This document shows, in pieces, positions 1-5,877 of a stretch of 9,718 nt of DNA. The stretch is from JBBDNV01 sp040877415 (GTDB lineage: Bacteria > Planctomycetota > Planctomycetia > Pirellulales > PALSA-1355): assembly GCA_040877415.1 (NCBI GenBank), contig JBBDNV010000200.1, positions 1-9,718 of the forward strand, given 5' to 3'. The notes below the pieces were generated by a model that made no database searches, was not told where the DNA came from, and saw only the letters and a list, made by a program, of their open reading frames with translations. Positions within the stretch are counted from its first letter, which is position 1, and each line of letters starts with the position of its first letter. The translations under genes and the position numbers were made by a program.

Positions 1-55
1 CACGAACAGCTTCGGCTTCGGCGGCCAGAACATCTCCCTCATCGCCAGCCGCTTC
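1..55 (+). repeat. 55-bp terminal inverted repeat, left copy
   Basis: Bases 1-55 are the exact reverse complement of bases 9664-9718; at position 56 the copies diverge (a against g). The repeat lies within the 3' coding end of a fabF-like gene in both places, so it is not a transposon end. The exact length of 55, a common assembler k-mer size, suggests that the window ends are graph break points at a sequence shared by two paralogues. Confidence 0.95.
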
Positions 56-64
56 ACCGGCTAG
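2..64 (+). CDS. fabF: beta-ketoacyl-ACP synthase II, C-terminal end (partial)
   Basis: Only the last 20 codons are present, running in from the left edge. They read TNSFGFGGQNISLI followed by ASRFTG and a TAG stop. The NSFGFGG-N-S-L motif is the C-terminal signature of FabF-type condensing enzymes, which extend acyl-ACP chains with malonyl-ACP in the cytosolic fatty acid elongation cycle. The catalytic Cys-His-His residues lie outside the window. A second, nearly identical 3' end sits at the opposite edge in inverted orientation. It differs in the last residues (FTG here, FVG there), so these are probably two paralogues and not one gene seen twice. KAS paralogues in polyketide or other lipid pathways carry the same motif, so the exact role is uncertain. 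No convincing terminator follows; there is only a 4-bp GC hairpin at 68-79. Confidence 0.85.
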   Translation, partial: TNSFGFGGQNISLIASRFTG

Positions 65-170
65 CGGCCCCGCGTGGGGAAGATTGTGGACAAGTGCGGC
101 CTTGCCGGCCATCGAGGCGAAATCCGCACCTGAATCGTCGAGCAGGCACTGCTAGCGGTCCGAAAACAGC

Positions 171-184
171 CGTCAATATTGACG
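171..184. repeat. 14-bp perfect palindrome downstream of tRNA-Cys
   Basis: The sequence CGTCAATATTGACG is a perfect palindrome. On the minus strand it begins 13 nt beyond the tRNA-Cys 3' end and is followed by GCTGTTTTC. As RNA it would fold into a 5-bp stem with a 4-base loop and could act as a weak terminator of the tRNA transcript. A dimeric regulator site is the alternative, but no nearby promoter was found for it to control. Confidence 0.5.
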
Positions 185-196
185 TTGCGCTCTAAA

Positions 197-268
197 AGGC
201 GCCGGTGGGAGTCGAACCCACGATGGCGGATTTGCAATCCGCTGCCTTAGCCTCTTGGCGACGGCGCC
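197..268 (-). tRNA. tRNA-Cys (anticodon GCA)
   Basis: On the minus strand the sequence folds into a full cloverleaf. The acceptor stem GGCGCCG pairs with CGGCGCC. The D stem is GCC/GGC and the anticodon stem is GCGGA/TCCGC around the loop TTGCAAA, giving anticodon GCA. The variable loop is CATC, and the T arm is GTGGG-TTCGACT-CCCAC. The next base, complementary to a197, is T, matching the U73 discriminator expected by cysteinyl-tRNA synthetase. The CCA end is not encoded and must be added by a nucleotidyltransferase. The gene stands alone, with a promoter at 281-309 giving a leader of only about six bases. Confidence 0.96.
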
Positions 269-280
269 TGGCAAACTCGT

Positions 281-309
281 AAACTAAAAAATCATTAGGT
301 TCAGGTCAA
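281..309 (-). promoter_or_regulatory. sigma70-type promoter of tRNA-Cys
   Basis: On the minus strand TTGACC (304-309) and TAGTTT (281-286) are separated by exactly 17 bp. Transcription would start near 274, about six bases before the tRNA 5' end at 268. The -35 matches 5 of 6 consensus bases and the -10 matches 3 of 6. Position relative to the tRNA is the main support. Confidence 0.6.
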
Positions 310-491
310 GGTCTGCAGCCCCGTTATGGCGCTTTGGGCGGTTCGCGCAGAGAAGCCCCGGCAGCGCCGCATCCACTTAAGGCTATCGGCCCAATAGCTC
401 GATTCTTTACATAGCGGCGCGCCGTCCCGGCGGCAGCTAGACGCATTTCACGATGCGAAGGGAATCGAGCAACGGCAAAAGGAGTTTGCCA

Positions 492-830
492 ATGGGCATC
501 TGGAATTTCTTTTCAAGGCGACGTGTTGCGCGCAAGGCGGCGCTCATCGGCAGCGAAGTAGCCCAACGCAGCGTCGGACCCGTATTGGGGCGCGTGCGGC
601 GCCGCGCGGCGACGATGCGAATTGCCGAAGCCCGCGGGTACGTTCGCGCTCGGGCGCTGGAGATCGTCCACCGCGAATTGGCCGGTCTGCAAAAAGGGCG
701 CGAGAAGCTCGATCCGGCGCTGCAAACGGAGATCGTCAGCCAGGCTACCGACGCGGTCGTCGTGCGCGTGATGGCCGAGCTGCGCAGTGTCCCGAAGGCA
801 GCCCATCCCGAGCAGCGCCGCGCCGCCTGA
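492..830 (+). CDS. small basic protein of unknown function
   Basis: I do not recognise this 112-residue protein. The ATG at 492 was chosen because AAAAGGAG (477-484) lies seven bases upstream; an in-frame ATG at 453 has no such site. The product is strongly basic, with 19 arginines by my count. It opens with MGIWNFFSRRR, and the rest looks mostly helical. A basic stretch around residues 34-54 (GRVRRRAATMR to RAR) is followed by a more amphipathic segment, residues 55-98, ending in DAVVVRVMAELRS. There is no signal peptide, clear membrane segment or cysteine. The aromatic, arginine-rich N-terminus could touch membrane or nucleic acid, but that is a guess. It sits 99 bp before a DapA-family gene on the same strand, with no clear functional link. 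The site and GC-rich codon use make it a likely real gene. Confidence 0.65.
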   Translation: MGIWNFFSRRRVARKAALIGSEVAQRSVGPVLGRVRRRAATMRIAEARGYVRARALEIVHRELAGLQKGREKLDPALQTEIVSQATDAVVVRVMAELRSVPKAAHPEQRRAA

Positions 831-929
831 GCTGGGGCGATCGACTTGTCAACCGGCGCCGGGCGCGGTTTAGTGGAGGTTCGTTTCGCGGAATCCACAA
901 CCGCCCTGGCATAGGAATGATTCCCGGTG

Positions 930-1859
930 ATGAGCGCAGCCGAACGACCTGAGCGCTCGTTGGCCGGCGTGCTTTGCGTTTTTCAAACGCCGTATCACGC
1001 CGACGAGTCGATCGACCATGCCACGCTGGAGAAGGAAATCGGCTGGCTTTTCGATCGCGGCGCCAATGGCATCGTGATGGCCATGGTGTCGGAGGTGCTG
1101 CGGCTTTCGACCCCGGAGCGAGAGGAGCTGGCGGAGCGGGCTTGCCAATCGGGCCGTGCGCGCGGAGTGGTGGTCATCAGCGTGGGCGCCGAAAGCAGCC
1201 ATGCGGCCGAAGGCTATGCGCGGCATGCCCAGCGGGCTGGCGCCGACGCGGTGATGGCGGTGCCTCCGATTGCCGTGGCACTGGGGGAGGAACAATTGTT
1301 CGGCTACTACTGCCGCATTGTGCAGGCGGTGGATCTCCCGGTCATTGTGCAAGATGCCAGCGGATACGTCGGGCGGCCGATGGCGATTTCGTTTCTGGCC
1401 AGGCTCCTCGACGAATTCGGCCCTCGTGTCATGTTCAAGCCCGAGGCCGTGCCGATCGGCCCGCGGCTGTCTGAACTTCACGCCGCAACCGGCTCTCGAG
1501 CCCGTGTTTTCGAAGGCACCGGCGGCATGGCCCTGATCGACAGTTTTCAACGGGGCATTGTGGGCACGATGCCGGGGGCCGATCTCGTCGACGGCATCGT
1601 GGCGCTATGGCATGCGCTGCGGTCTGGCGACCAGCAGACGGCCTATCGCATTTGGCTGCCGCTGGCTGCGCTGGTGTCGCTCGAGCATAGTCTCGACGCG
1701 TTTCTGGCGATCGAGAAATATCTGCTCGTCAGGCAAGGCGTCTTCGTCAACACGATCGCGCGCGGGCCGGTCGGGTACACGCTCGACGAGCCGACGCGCC
1801 GCGAAGTCGACCGGCTGTTCGATTTGCTTAGCGAGGCCGTCGAGCAATCGAAGCGCTGA
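930..1859 (+). CDS. DapA/N-acetylneuraminate lyase family aldolase, divergent
   Basis: This 309-residue protein is a class I aldolase of the dihydrodipicolinate synthase/N-acetylneuraminate lyase TIM-barrel family, whose usual length is about 300. Support comes from the N-terminal TPYHADESID segment, FDRGANGIVMA, the AGADAVMAVPP strand (PP near 112-113), and FKPEAV, which supplies the Schiff-base lysine K170. Two active-site features of true DapA are changed. The pyruvate-binding TTGE motif is replaced by MVSE (S54, E55), and the YN after the central strand is replaced by QDAS (Q141), so the proton-relay tyrosine is absent. It is therefore unlikely to make dihydrodipicolinate for lysine synthesis. 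A lyase or hydro-lyase acting on another 2-oxo acid, such as a sugar-acid derivative, is more likely. The start could equally be GTG at 927, which lies nine bases after AGGAA (913-917). The gene converges on sodC. Confidence 0.85.
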   Translation: MSAAERPERSLAGVLCVFQTPYHADESIDHATLEKEIGWLFDRGANGIVMAMVSEVLRLSTPEREELAERACQSGRARGVVVISVGAESSHAAEGYARHAQRAGADAVMAVPPIAVALGEEQLFGYYCRIVQAVDLPVIVQDASGYVGRPMAISFLARLLDEFGPRVMFKPEAVPIGPRLSELHAATGSRARVFEGTGGMALIDSFQRGIVGTMPGADLVDGIVALWHALRSGDQQTAYRIWLPLAALVSLEHSLDAFLAIEKYLLVRQGVFVNTIARGPVGYTLDEPTRREVDRLFDLLSEAVEQSKR

Positions 1860-1897
1860 GCGACGCGCGGCCTCGGCAACAAAAGACTCCGGGAGAG

Positions 1898-1911
1898 GGC
1901 CCCGACGGGCC
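1898..1911. terminator. weak hairpin between convergent genes
   Basis: GGCCC and GGGCC pair around a CGAC loop in the 122-bp gap where the aldolase and sodC genes converge. No T-run is adjacent on either strand; the nearest are TTTTT at 1930-1934 (+) and a TTTTG on the minus side near 1880. It could work as a shared, inefficient terminator. Confidence 0.3.
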
Positions 1912-1981
1912 GTCGTGATCCCAGAGTGCTGTTTTTGTCGCTTGCCGGCGATGGGGCGCGACACCGGCCGCACCAGTCCGA

Positions 1982-2449
1982 CTACTTCGCGGCGGTGGCG
2001 GACTTCACTTCGGCAACGCCGATCACGCCCACCGCGACACGAGGCCCGGCGTTGCCGACCGGTTGAGAGAAATCGTCGGGATTGGCGTGCACGACCAGGC
2101 CTCGACCGAGGACCTTGCTCAAATCGAGACCCATGGCCCTCAGGTTGAATTTAGCGACGCCATCGGCGTTGGCCTCGATATTGCCCAGGTCACCCTCGTG
2201 GCGCTCGTGGGCAGCGGGCCTGCCGTGCGGCTTCTTGTGCGGATTGTAGTGGCCGCCGGCCGACATGCCGTCGGGCGATCGCAAGTCGCCGAACTCGTGG
2301 ATATGAAAGCCGTGTAGTCCGGGCGTCAGCCCTTTGACCTCGCCGGTCACCAGGACAAAGCCCTTTTCTTGCTTCAATTCGATGGTGCCGGAAACGGAGC
2401 TGTCCTTTATCGGCATTAACAACGCCACTGCCATGAGTAGTTGATGCAT
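1982..2449 (-). CDS. sodC: Cu/Zn superoxide dismutase, cysteine-free
   Basis: This 155-residue protein converts superoxide to oxygen and hydrogen peroxide. The metal ligands are all present: H49 and H51 in HGFHIHEFGD, bridging H67 in GGHYNP, H75, H84 and D87 in HERHEGD, and H121 in VVHANPDD. The electrostatic-guidance arginine is R137 in GNAGPRVAVGVIG. The protein contains no cysteine. The pair that forms the conserved intrasubunit disulfide is lost, with valine at V140 in the second position. The ATG at 2449 was chosen because AAAGGA lies seven bases upstream, which makes the Met at 2470 unlikely. Residues 1-14 are hydrophobic and may be a short signal peptide, although no clear cleavage site is visible; bacterial SodC is normally periplasmic. 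The gene has its own promoter, overlapped by a LacI-type operator at 2506-2517. Confidence 0.95.
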   Translation of the reverse strand: MHQLLMAVALLMPIKDSSVSGTIELKQEKGFVLVTGEVKGLTPGLHGFHIHEFGDLRSPDGMSAGGHYNPHKKPHGRPAAHERHEGDLGNIEANADGVAKFNLRAMGLDLSKVLGRGLVVHANPDDFSQPVGNAGPRVAVGVIGVAEVKSATAAK

Positions 2450-2491
2450 CGCGCGGTCCTTTCTTGGCATGGAAACGGGAATCCTGCGAAT

Positions 2492-2519
2492 GTTATACCG
2501 GGAGCGGAAACGTTTCCAG
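2492..2519 (-). promoter_or_regulatory. promoter of sodC
   Basis: On the minus strand TATAAC (2492-2497) matches the -10 consensus at 5 of 6 bases. The -35 is weak: CTGGAA (2514-2519) at 16 bp spacing. Transcription would start near 2485, leaving a leader of about 36 nt before the ATG at 2449. A palindromic operator covers the spacer and part of the -35. Confidence 0.5.
2506..2517. promoter_or_regulatory. LacI/CcpA-type operator in the sodC promoter
   Basis: GGAAACGTTTCC is a perfect 12-bp palindrome with the central CG step and A/T-rich half-sites typical of LacI-family operators; the wider context reads CGGAAACGTTTCCAG. It overlaps the spacer and -35 side of the sodC promoter, a position where a bound repressor would block RNA polymerase. 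No LacI-family gene is in the window, so the regulator must be encoded elsewhere. Confidence 0.6.
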
Positions 2520-2665
2520 GCACGGCTTATCTTAACCCGCATTTCCCGAATGCATCTCCCAGTCTTGGCCTGCGATTGCGCCGACGCTTGACGCCCAACA
2601 TGGCAAGCGGAAAAAATCTCCCATGTGCCGCTTGGGGCGCCATGCTAAAACCGCCTGCGCCGTCA

Positions 2666-2695
2666 GCCTGGATCGGCTCCCGGCTGATGCCAGGC
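2666..2695. repeat. imperfect 12-bp stem-loop
   Basis: GCCTGGATCGGC pairs with GCTGATGCCAGGC around a TCCCG loop, with one bulged G (2689) and one G-T pair. An upstream CCGCCTG (2651-2657) is complementary to CAGGCGG (2691-2697), so an alternative pairing competes with the main stem. No T-run follows on the plus strand, so it is not an intrinsic terminator in that direction. Confidence 0.4.
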
Positions 2696-2963
2696 GGCAA
2701 TGCCGGGTTCGAGCAGAAGGACTAGACCGATGTTGAGCGTCGGCGCCGGTATCCGGCTTCGGGTCAATTTGACGGGCACGGACGGAAATCATGGAACCAG
2801 CGGCCCCGAAGCGGTATCATCGATCCGAAAGACCGCCGTCATGGTCCACAAACAATCCAACCGGAAAATGACGGATTAGGAGTCCATGGGCAGTTCGCCG
2901 GCCCTGTGTACACGCCGTCATGCCCGAAATCGGCGGGATGAGAATCTAAAGGATGGAAAACTG

Positions 2964-3800
2964 ATGGTCTTCGGATTCCGACGCCTGCTGCTTTGCCTGC
3001 CCATACTGGCAGTGACATCCCTGACCGTGGGATGCCGCTCTGAGAAGGATTCTCAGAAGCAGGTCTCTAACCCAAGGGACGCTGGTTCGGTAACCGAATC
3101 AACCGGCGATGTGGATCTCTCGAAGGCGCCGCACCAAGAGGGGACGCTGAGCGGAACCGTCACTTTCGACGGTGATCCGATCCCTCAAGAGACGATGATT
3201 CCCATCCAAACCGACCCTGAGTATTGTGATCGCCACGGCAAGGACGGCCTGTTTCCCAATGAGGACTGTTTAATCGACACGGAAAGTCGCGGCGTGCGCA
3301 ACGCGATTGTCTATCTGATGGGAGACTCGCTGCGAAACTGGCCCGGCGCGGCGCGCAACGACATCGTGGTCGATAACCGGAATTGTCGTTTTGAGCCGCA
3401 CGTCAACGTTGCCGTTGTGGGCAGCGCGGTCGAGGTCAAGAACAGCGACGAGGTTTACCATACGACGCATCTGTACGGGCCTCCGGGCTTTGTTGAATTC
3501 AATCCCGGCTTGCGACGGAAAGGGGACTCGGAGAAAACCATTCTCACCCGGCCGGGCATCTATCTCGTCAAGTGCGATCGGCACGGGTGGATGAGCGCCT
3601 TCCTGCGAGTCGATCCGCATCCCTTCCATGCCATCACGGACGAAAAGGGCCAATTCGAGATCACGGGAATTCCGCCAGGAAACTACCAGGTGGGAATGTT
3701 TCACGAGCGATTTCGCACGGAAACCAGGGACCCCAAGGCGGTTGACGTTACGATTCGGGCGGAAGAAAAGGCCTCCGCGCATCTGAAGCTTTCGCAATAA
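2964..3800 (+). CDS. cupredoxin lipoprotein with carboxypeptidase-regulatory-like segments
   Basis: This 278-residue envelope lipoprotein probably carries electrons through a type 1 copper. The signal runs through FGFRRLLLCLPILAV to the lipobox LTVGC, with lipidated C24. A low-complexity linker follows to about residue 57. GTLSGTVTFDGDPIP (60-74) resembles the start of a carboxypeptidase-regulatory-like beta-sandwich, and TDEKGQFEITGIPPGNYQV (225-243) is its canonical end. Between them lies a cupredoxin region: CRFEPHV (141-147), NSDEVYHTTH with ligand H166, and KCDRHGWM giving C204, H207 and M210. This C-x2-H-x2-M spacing matches amicyanin. The ATG at 2964 was chosen for AAAGGA (2948-2953) and a normal signal length; an ATG at 2886 would add 26 residues. 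It starts a tight plus-strand cluster, 43 bp before the next gene, which also encodes exported products. Copper binding is well supported; its redox partners are inferred. Confidence 0.85.
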   Translation: MVFGFRRLLLCLPILAVTSLTVGCRSEKDSQKQVSNPRDAGSVTESTGDVDLSKAPHQEGTLSGTVTFDGDPIPQETMIPIQTDPEYCDRHGKDGLFPNEDCLIDTESRGVRNAIVYLMGDSLRNWPGAARNDIVVDNRNCRFEPHVNVAVVGSAVEVKNSDEVYHTTHLYGPPGFVEFNPGLRRKGDSEKTILTRPGIYLVKCDRHGWMSAFLRVDPHPFHAITDEKGQFEITGIPPGNYQVGMFHERFRTETRDPKAVDVTIRAEEKASAHLKLSQ

Positions 3801-3843
3801 ACCGGGATACCCGCAGTACCTTTGACACTGAAAGGAAACAACG

Positions 3844-4623
3844 ATGAGACAGTACTTACTTCTTGCCGGGGCCGTTCTCATGGGAGGATTTCTGACAATT
3901 GCGGCCCTGGTGGTCCCGAGCTCGAAGACGGTGACGGCCCAGGACAAACCGCTCTCACCTCGCAGCCAGCCGGGCACGGATATGACGATCTACAGCCCGA
4001 AACTCCACGGGCTCTACGACGGCGATTTCCGACTTAGTTGCGGCAGAACCTACGTGGTGGGCAGCCTGTCGGACAAGGAAGGCTGGGAGCACATCGACAA
4101 CGCCGGCCAGAACTCCCAGCTGGTCGAAGGCACCGTCGAGATTGACGTTGACGAGATCAAAAATACCGGCAAGTTCGTCGCCAAGCTCGAATTGCCCGAA
4201 GGACTTTTTGAGCTGACGCTCGACAAGTTTCTGGAGGAAATGCCTTGTCAGGACGGCGGCGTCGCCTCGATGATCTTCGAGCATGGCGACTCCGGCTGCG
4301 GAAACACGATCTGGCCCAAGACGCTGCTCTATATTGCCGGCTGGGGCACCGGCAGCGCCACGCTCAACGGCAAACCACTCTACACAGACTACCAGGCCCA
4401 CTTCATGGTCACGCAGGGCATTCGGGAGCGTAAGACGCTCAAAGTCAACTATCCGGTGGTAGCGCGCAAGGACATTTACGGCAAGCCGACGATGGCCGGC
4501 CAGGTGAACCCGGCCGCCGTGCAATGCGACTTCTGGATCCGCAGCCCCAAAGACAACAACAAGAACAATCCGCCCCGCGAGCACTTCATGCACTTCTACT
4601 CGATGGAAGTGACCTGGAAGTAG
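3844..4623 (+). CDS. exported protein of unknown family
   Basis: I do not recognise this 259-residue family. A signal peptide (MRQYLLLAG to about residue 26) ends near VTA|QD (30-34), so the mature protein should lie outside the cytoplasmic membrane. The rest looks beta-rich: short hydrophobic strands such as GTVEIDVDEI (96-105) and KFVAKLEL (110-117) alternate with glycine turns. Four cysteines (C66, C135, C152, C228) could form two disulfides. Histidines and methionines cluster in AHFMVTQGIR (185-194) and EHFMHFYSMEVTW at the C-terminus, which would suit a metal or haem-protein interface, but that is inference. AAAGGA (3831-3836), seven bases before the ATG, supports the start. It sits 43 bp after the cupredoxin gene and 37 bp before the cytochrome gene. 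Translational coupling and a joint role in envelope electron transfer are therefore likely. Confidence 0.8.
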   Translation: MRQYLLLAGAVLMGGFLTIAALVVPSSKTVTAQDKPLSPRSQPGTDMTIYSPKLHGLYDGDFRLSCGRTYVVGSLSDKEGWEHIDNAGQNSQLVEGTVEIDVDEIKNTGKFVAKLELPEGLFELTLDKFLEEMPCQDGGVASMIFEHGDSGCGNTIWPKTLLYIAGWGTGSATLNGKPLYTDYQAHFMVTQGIRERKTLKVNYPVVARKDIYGKPTMAGQVNPAAVQCDFWIRSPKDNNKNNPPREHFMHFYSMEVTWK

Positions 4624-4660
4624 GAACCGCCAGTGGACCGCGGTATGGCGTAGGACAACC

Positions 4661-5803
4661 ATGCGTCGAAACAACTGGCTCGTTTTGTCGTTGGTTGCCG
4701 CCCTTCTCGTCGCAGCGATGGGGACACTGGCCTACGTCATTAGGTGGCGGGACTCGGCAGACCTGTATCAGCCGCAATTGGAGTTGGATCCTGTTCCGCC
4801 GGCGCCTCCGGAATGGGCGCTCGGGGACTTCGATTCCTTCCTGGCCCGATTGCACGCGGCCTCCGACGGCGACAGCAAGTTCCTCTTGTTGCACGAGGCC
4901 GGACTGAACCGCGCCCTGGAAGTCTTCCGCAACTCGGCCGGTGTTCCCGAGGACGTGCGCATCGAAATGCACTCGCCTTTCTTTACCGTGGACCCGGAAT
5001 CGGTCTTCGCCCTGTATTACGATTTGCCCGCGCTGGAGCGCGGTCTTTCCTTGTTTCAACAGCACTGCAGCGGGTGCCATGGGCCCTACGGCCGGGGCAA
5101 CGGCTCGGCAACCCTACAGTGGTATACCGGCAACTATCCGCGTAATTTCTGGTACGGCAAATTCAAGAGCCGGTCGACCGAATACGGCACGCTGCCCAGC
5201 GATTCCGATCTGTTTCGCACGCTGACCCGCGGAATGTACGGTTCCACGATGCCCTCCTTCAGACACTTAAGCGAGCAGGACCGCTGGTCTCTCGTGCAAT
5301 TCATCAAGTCGCTGGCGAACTATTACGACGAATACGAGGGGACCGTGGTCAATCTCTTTGACCCTCGAACGAGGCCGTTCCTGGCGCGACCGCTGGATAT
5401 CGGCGTCGAGCCGCCTGTAACCCTCGCATCGGTGACCCGAGGACGAATCCTTTTCATCGAGCAGGGCTGCGTCAGTTGTCACCAGGAAAAGAAGGCGAAG
5501 CCGGTGGGCCTGGGCCGATCGGAAGGAAATTTCAACTGGTACGACGAAATGAACCGGCCGATCCAGCACTCTCGCGACCTGACCGCCGGTGTATTTCGTG
5601 CCGGGGCGGCCGGCAGCGACGTCTTTCGAATCATCGCGGGCGGACCCAACGTTGGTCCGATGCCGAACTACCAGCAGCTTCCCATGAATGACCGCTGGGC
5701 CTTGGTGCATTACGTCCGATCGATCTACAAGCGCGACTATCCGCAGGCGCCCGCTTCGGCCGACGCCAAGGCCCGTCAGCCGCCAAAACTGCCGCAACCT
5801 TAA
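4661..5803 (+). CDS. membrane-anchored cytochrome c with two haem-binding domains
   Basis: This 380-residue protein begins with a hydrophobic segment (residues 6-27) flanked by MRRNN and RWR, an uncleaved anchor or signal that places it outside the cytoplasmic membrane. Two class I cytochrome c domains follow. The first has CSGCH (136-140), with likely axial M197 in STMPSF. The second has CVSCH (270-274), with likely axial M334 in GPMPNY. Each ends with the helix typical of the family, DRWSLVQFIKSLANYY (207-222) and DRWALVHYVRSIYKRD (344-359). Residues 36-120 ahead of the first haem match no domain I can name. TAGGA (4651-4655) lies five bases before the ATG. The role is electron transfer between periplasmic donors and an acceptor, and the cupredoxin encoded two genes upstream is an obvious candidate partner. 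No catalytic oxidase or reductase subunit is present nearby, so the terminal enzyme is unknown. Confidence 0.93.
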   Translation: MRRNNWLVLSLVAALLVAAMGTLAYVIRWRDSADLYQPQLELDPVPPAPPEWALGDFDSFLARLHAASDGDSKFLLLHEAGLNRALEVFRNSAGVPEDVRIEMHSPFFTVDPESVFALYYDLPALERGLSLFQQHCSGCHGPYGRGNGSATLQWYTGNYPRNFWYGKFKSRSTEYGTLPSDSDLFRTLTRGMYGSTMPSFRHLSEQDRWSLVQFIKSLANYYDEYEGTVVNLFDPRTRPFLARPLDIGVEPPVTLASVTRGRILFIEQGCVSCHQEKKAKPVGLGRSEGNFNWYDEMNRPIQHSRDLTAGVFRAGAAGSDVFRIIAGGPNVGPMPNYQQLPMNDRWALVHYVRSIYKRDYPQAPASADAKARQPPKLPQP

Positions 5804-5877
5804 CGATCGCAGGCCCAGCGCCTCGTCAGGGATTGTGCTACCCTGAAGGGAATCCTCGCCATTTCATGCGGGTCCCC

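Larger units (their letters stand above)
2450..2963. other. 514-bp divergent intergenic region
   Basis: This region separates sodC (minus) from the cupredoxin gene (plus). Next to sodC it holds a -10 element and a LacI-type palindrome, and in the middle a long imperfect hairpin (2666-2695). Near the plus-strand gene, TATCAT (2815-2820) is a good -10, but TGGAAC 17 bp upstream is a poor -35, so that promoter is only a suggestion. An in-frame ATG at 2886 has TAGGAG only three bases upstream. Using it would put 26 residues ahead of a normal lipoprotein signal, so I left it noncoding. No other gene is visible. Confidence 0.5.

Noticed and set aside
437..898. Minus-strand frame of 153 codons over the small basic protein
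   Set aside because: It has no good ribosome binding site and shows Arg/Ser/Thr-rich shadow composition, whereas the plus frame has AAAAGGAG at proper spacing.
2886..2963. Start at ATG 2886 for the cupredoxin lipoprotein
   Set aside because: TAGGAG is only three bases away, and the extra 26 residues are not signal-like; the 2964 start gives a normal 23-residue lipoprotein signal.
3270..4674. Two long minus-strand frames opposite the cupredoxin and exported-protein genes
   Set aside because: The plus strand has signal peptides, ribosome binding sites and copper ligands. The reverse frames show low-complexity Arg/Ala/Val composition and no motifs.
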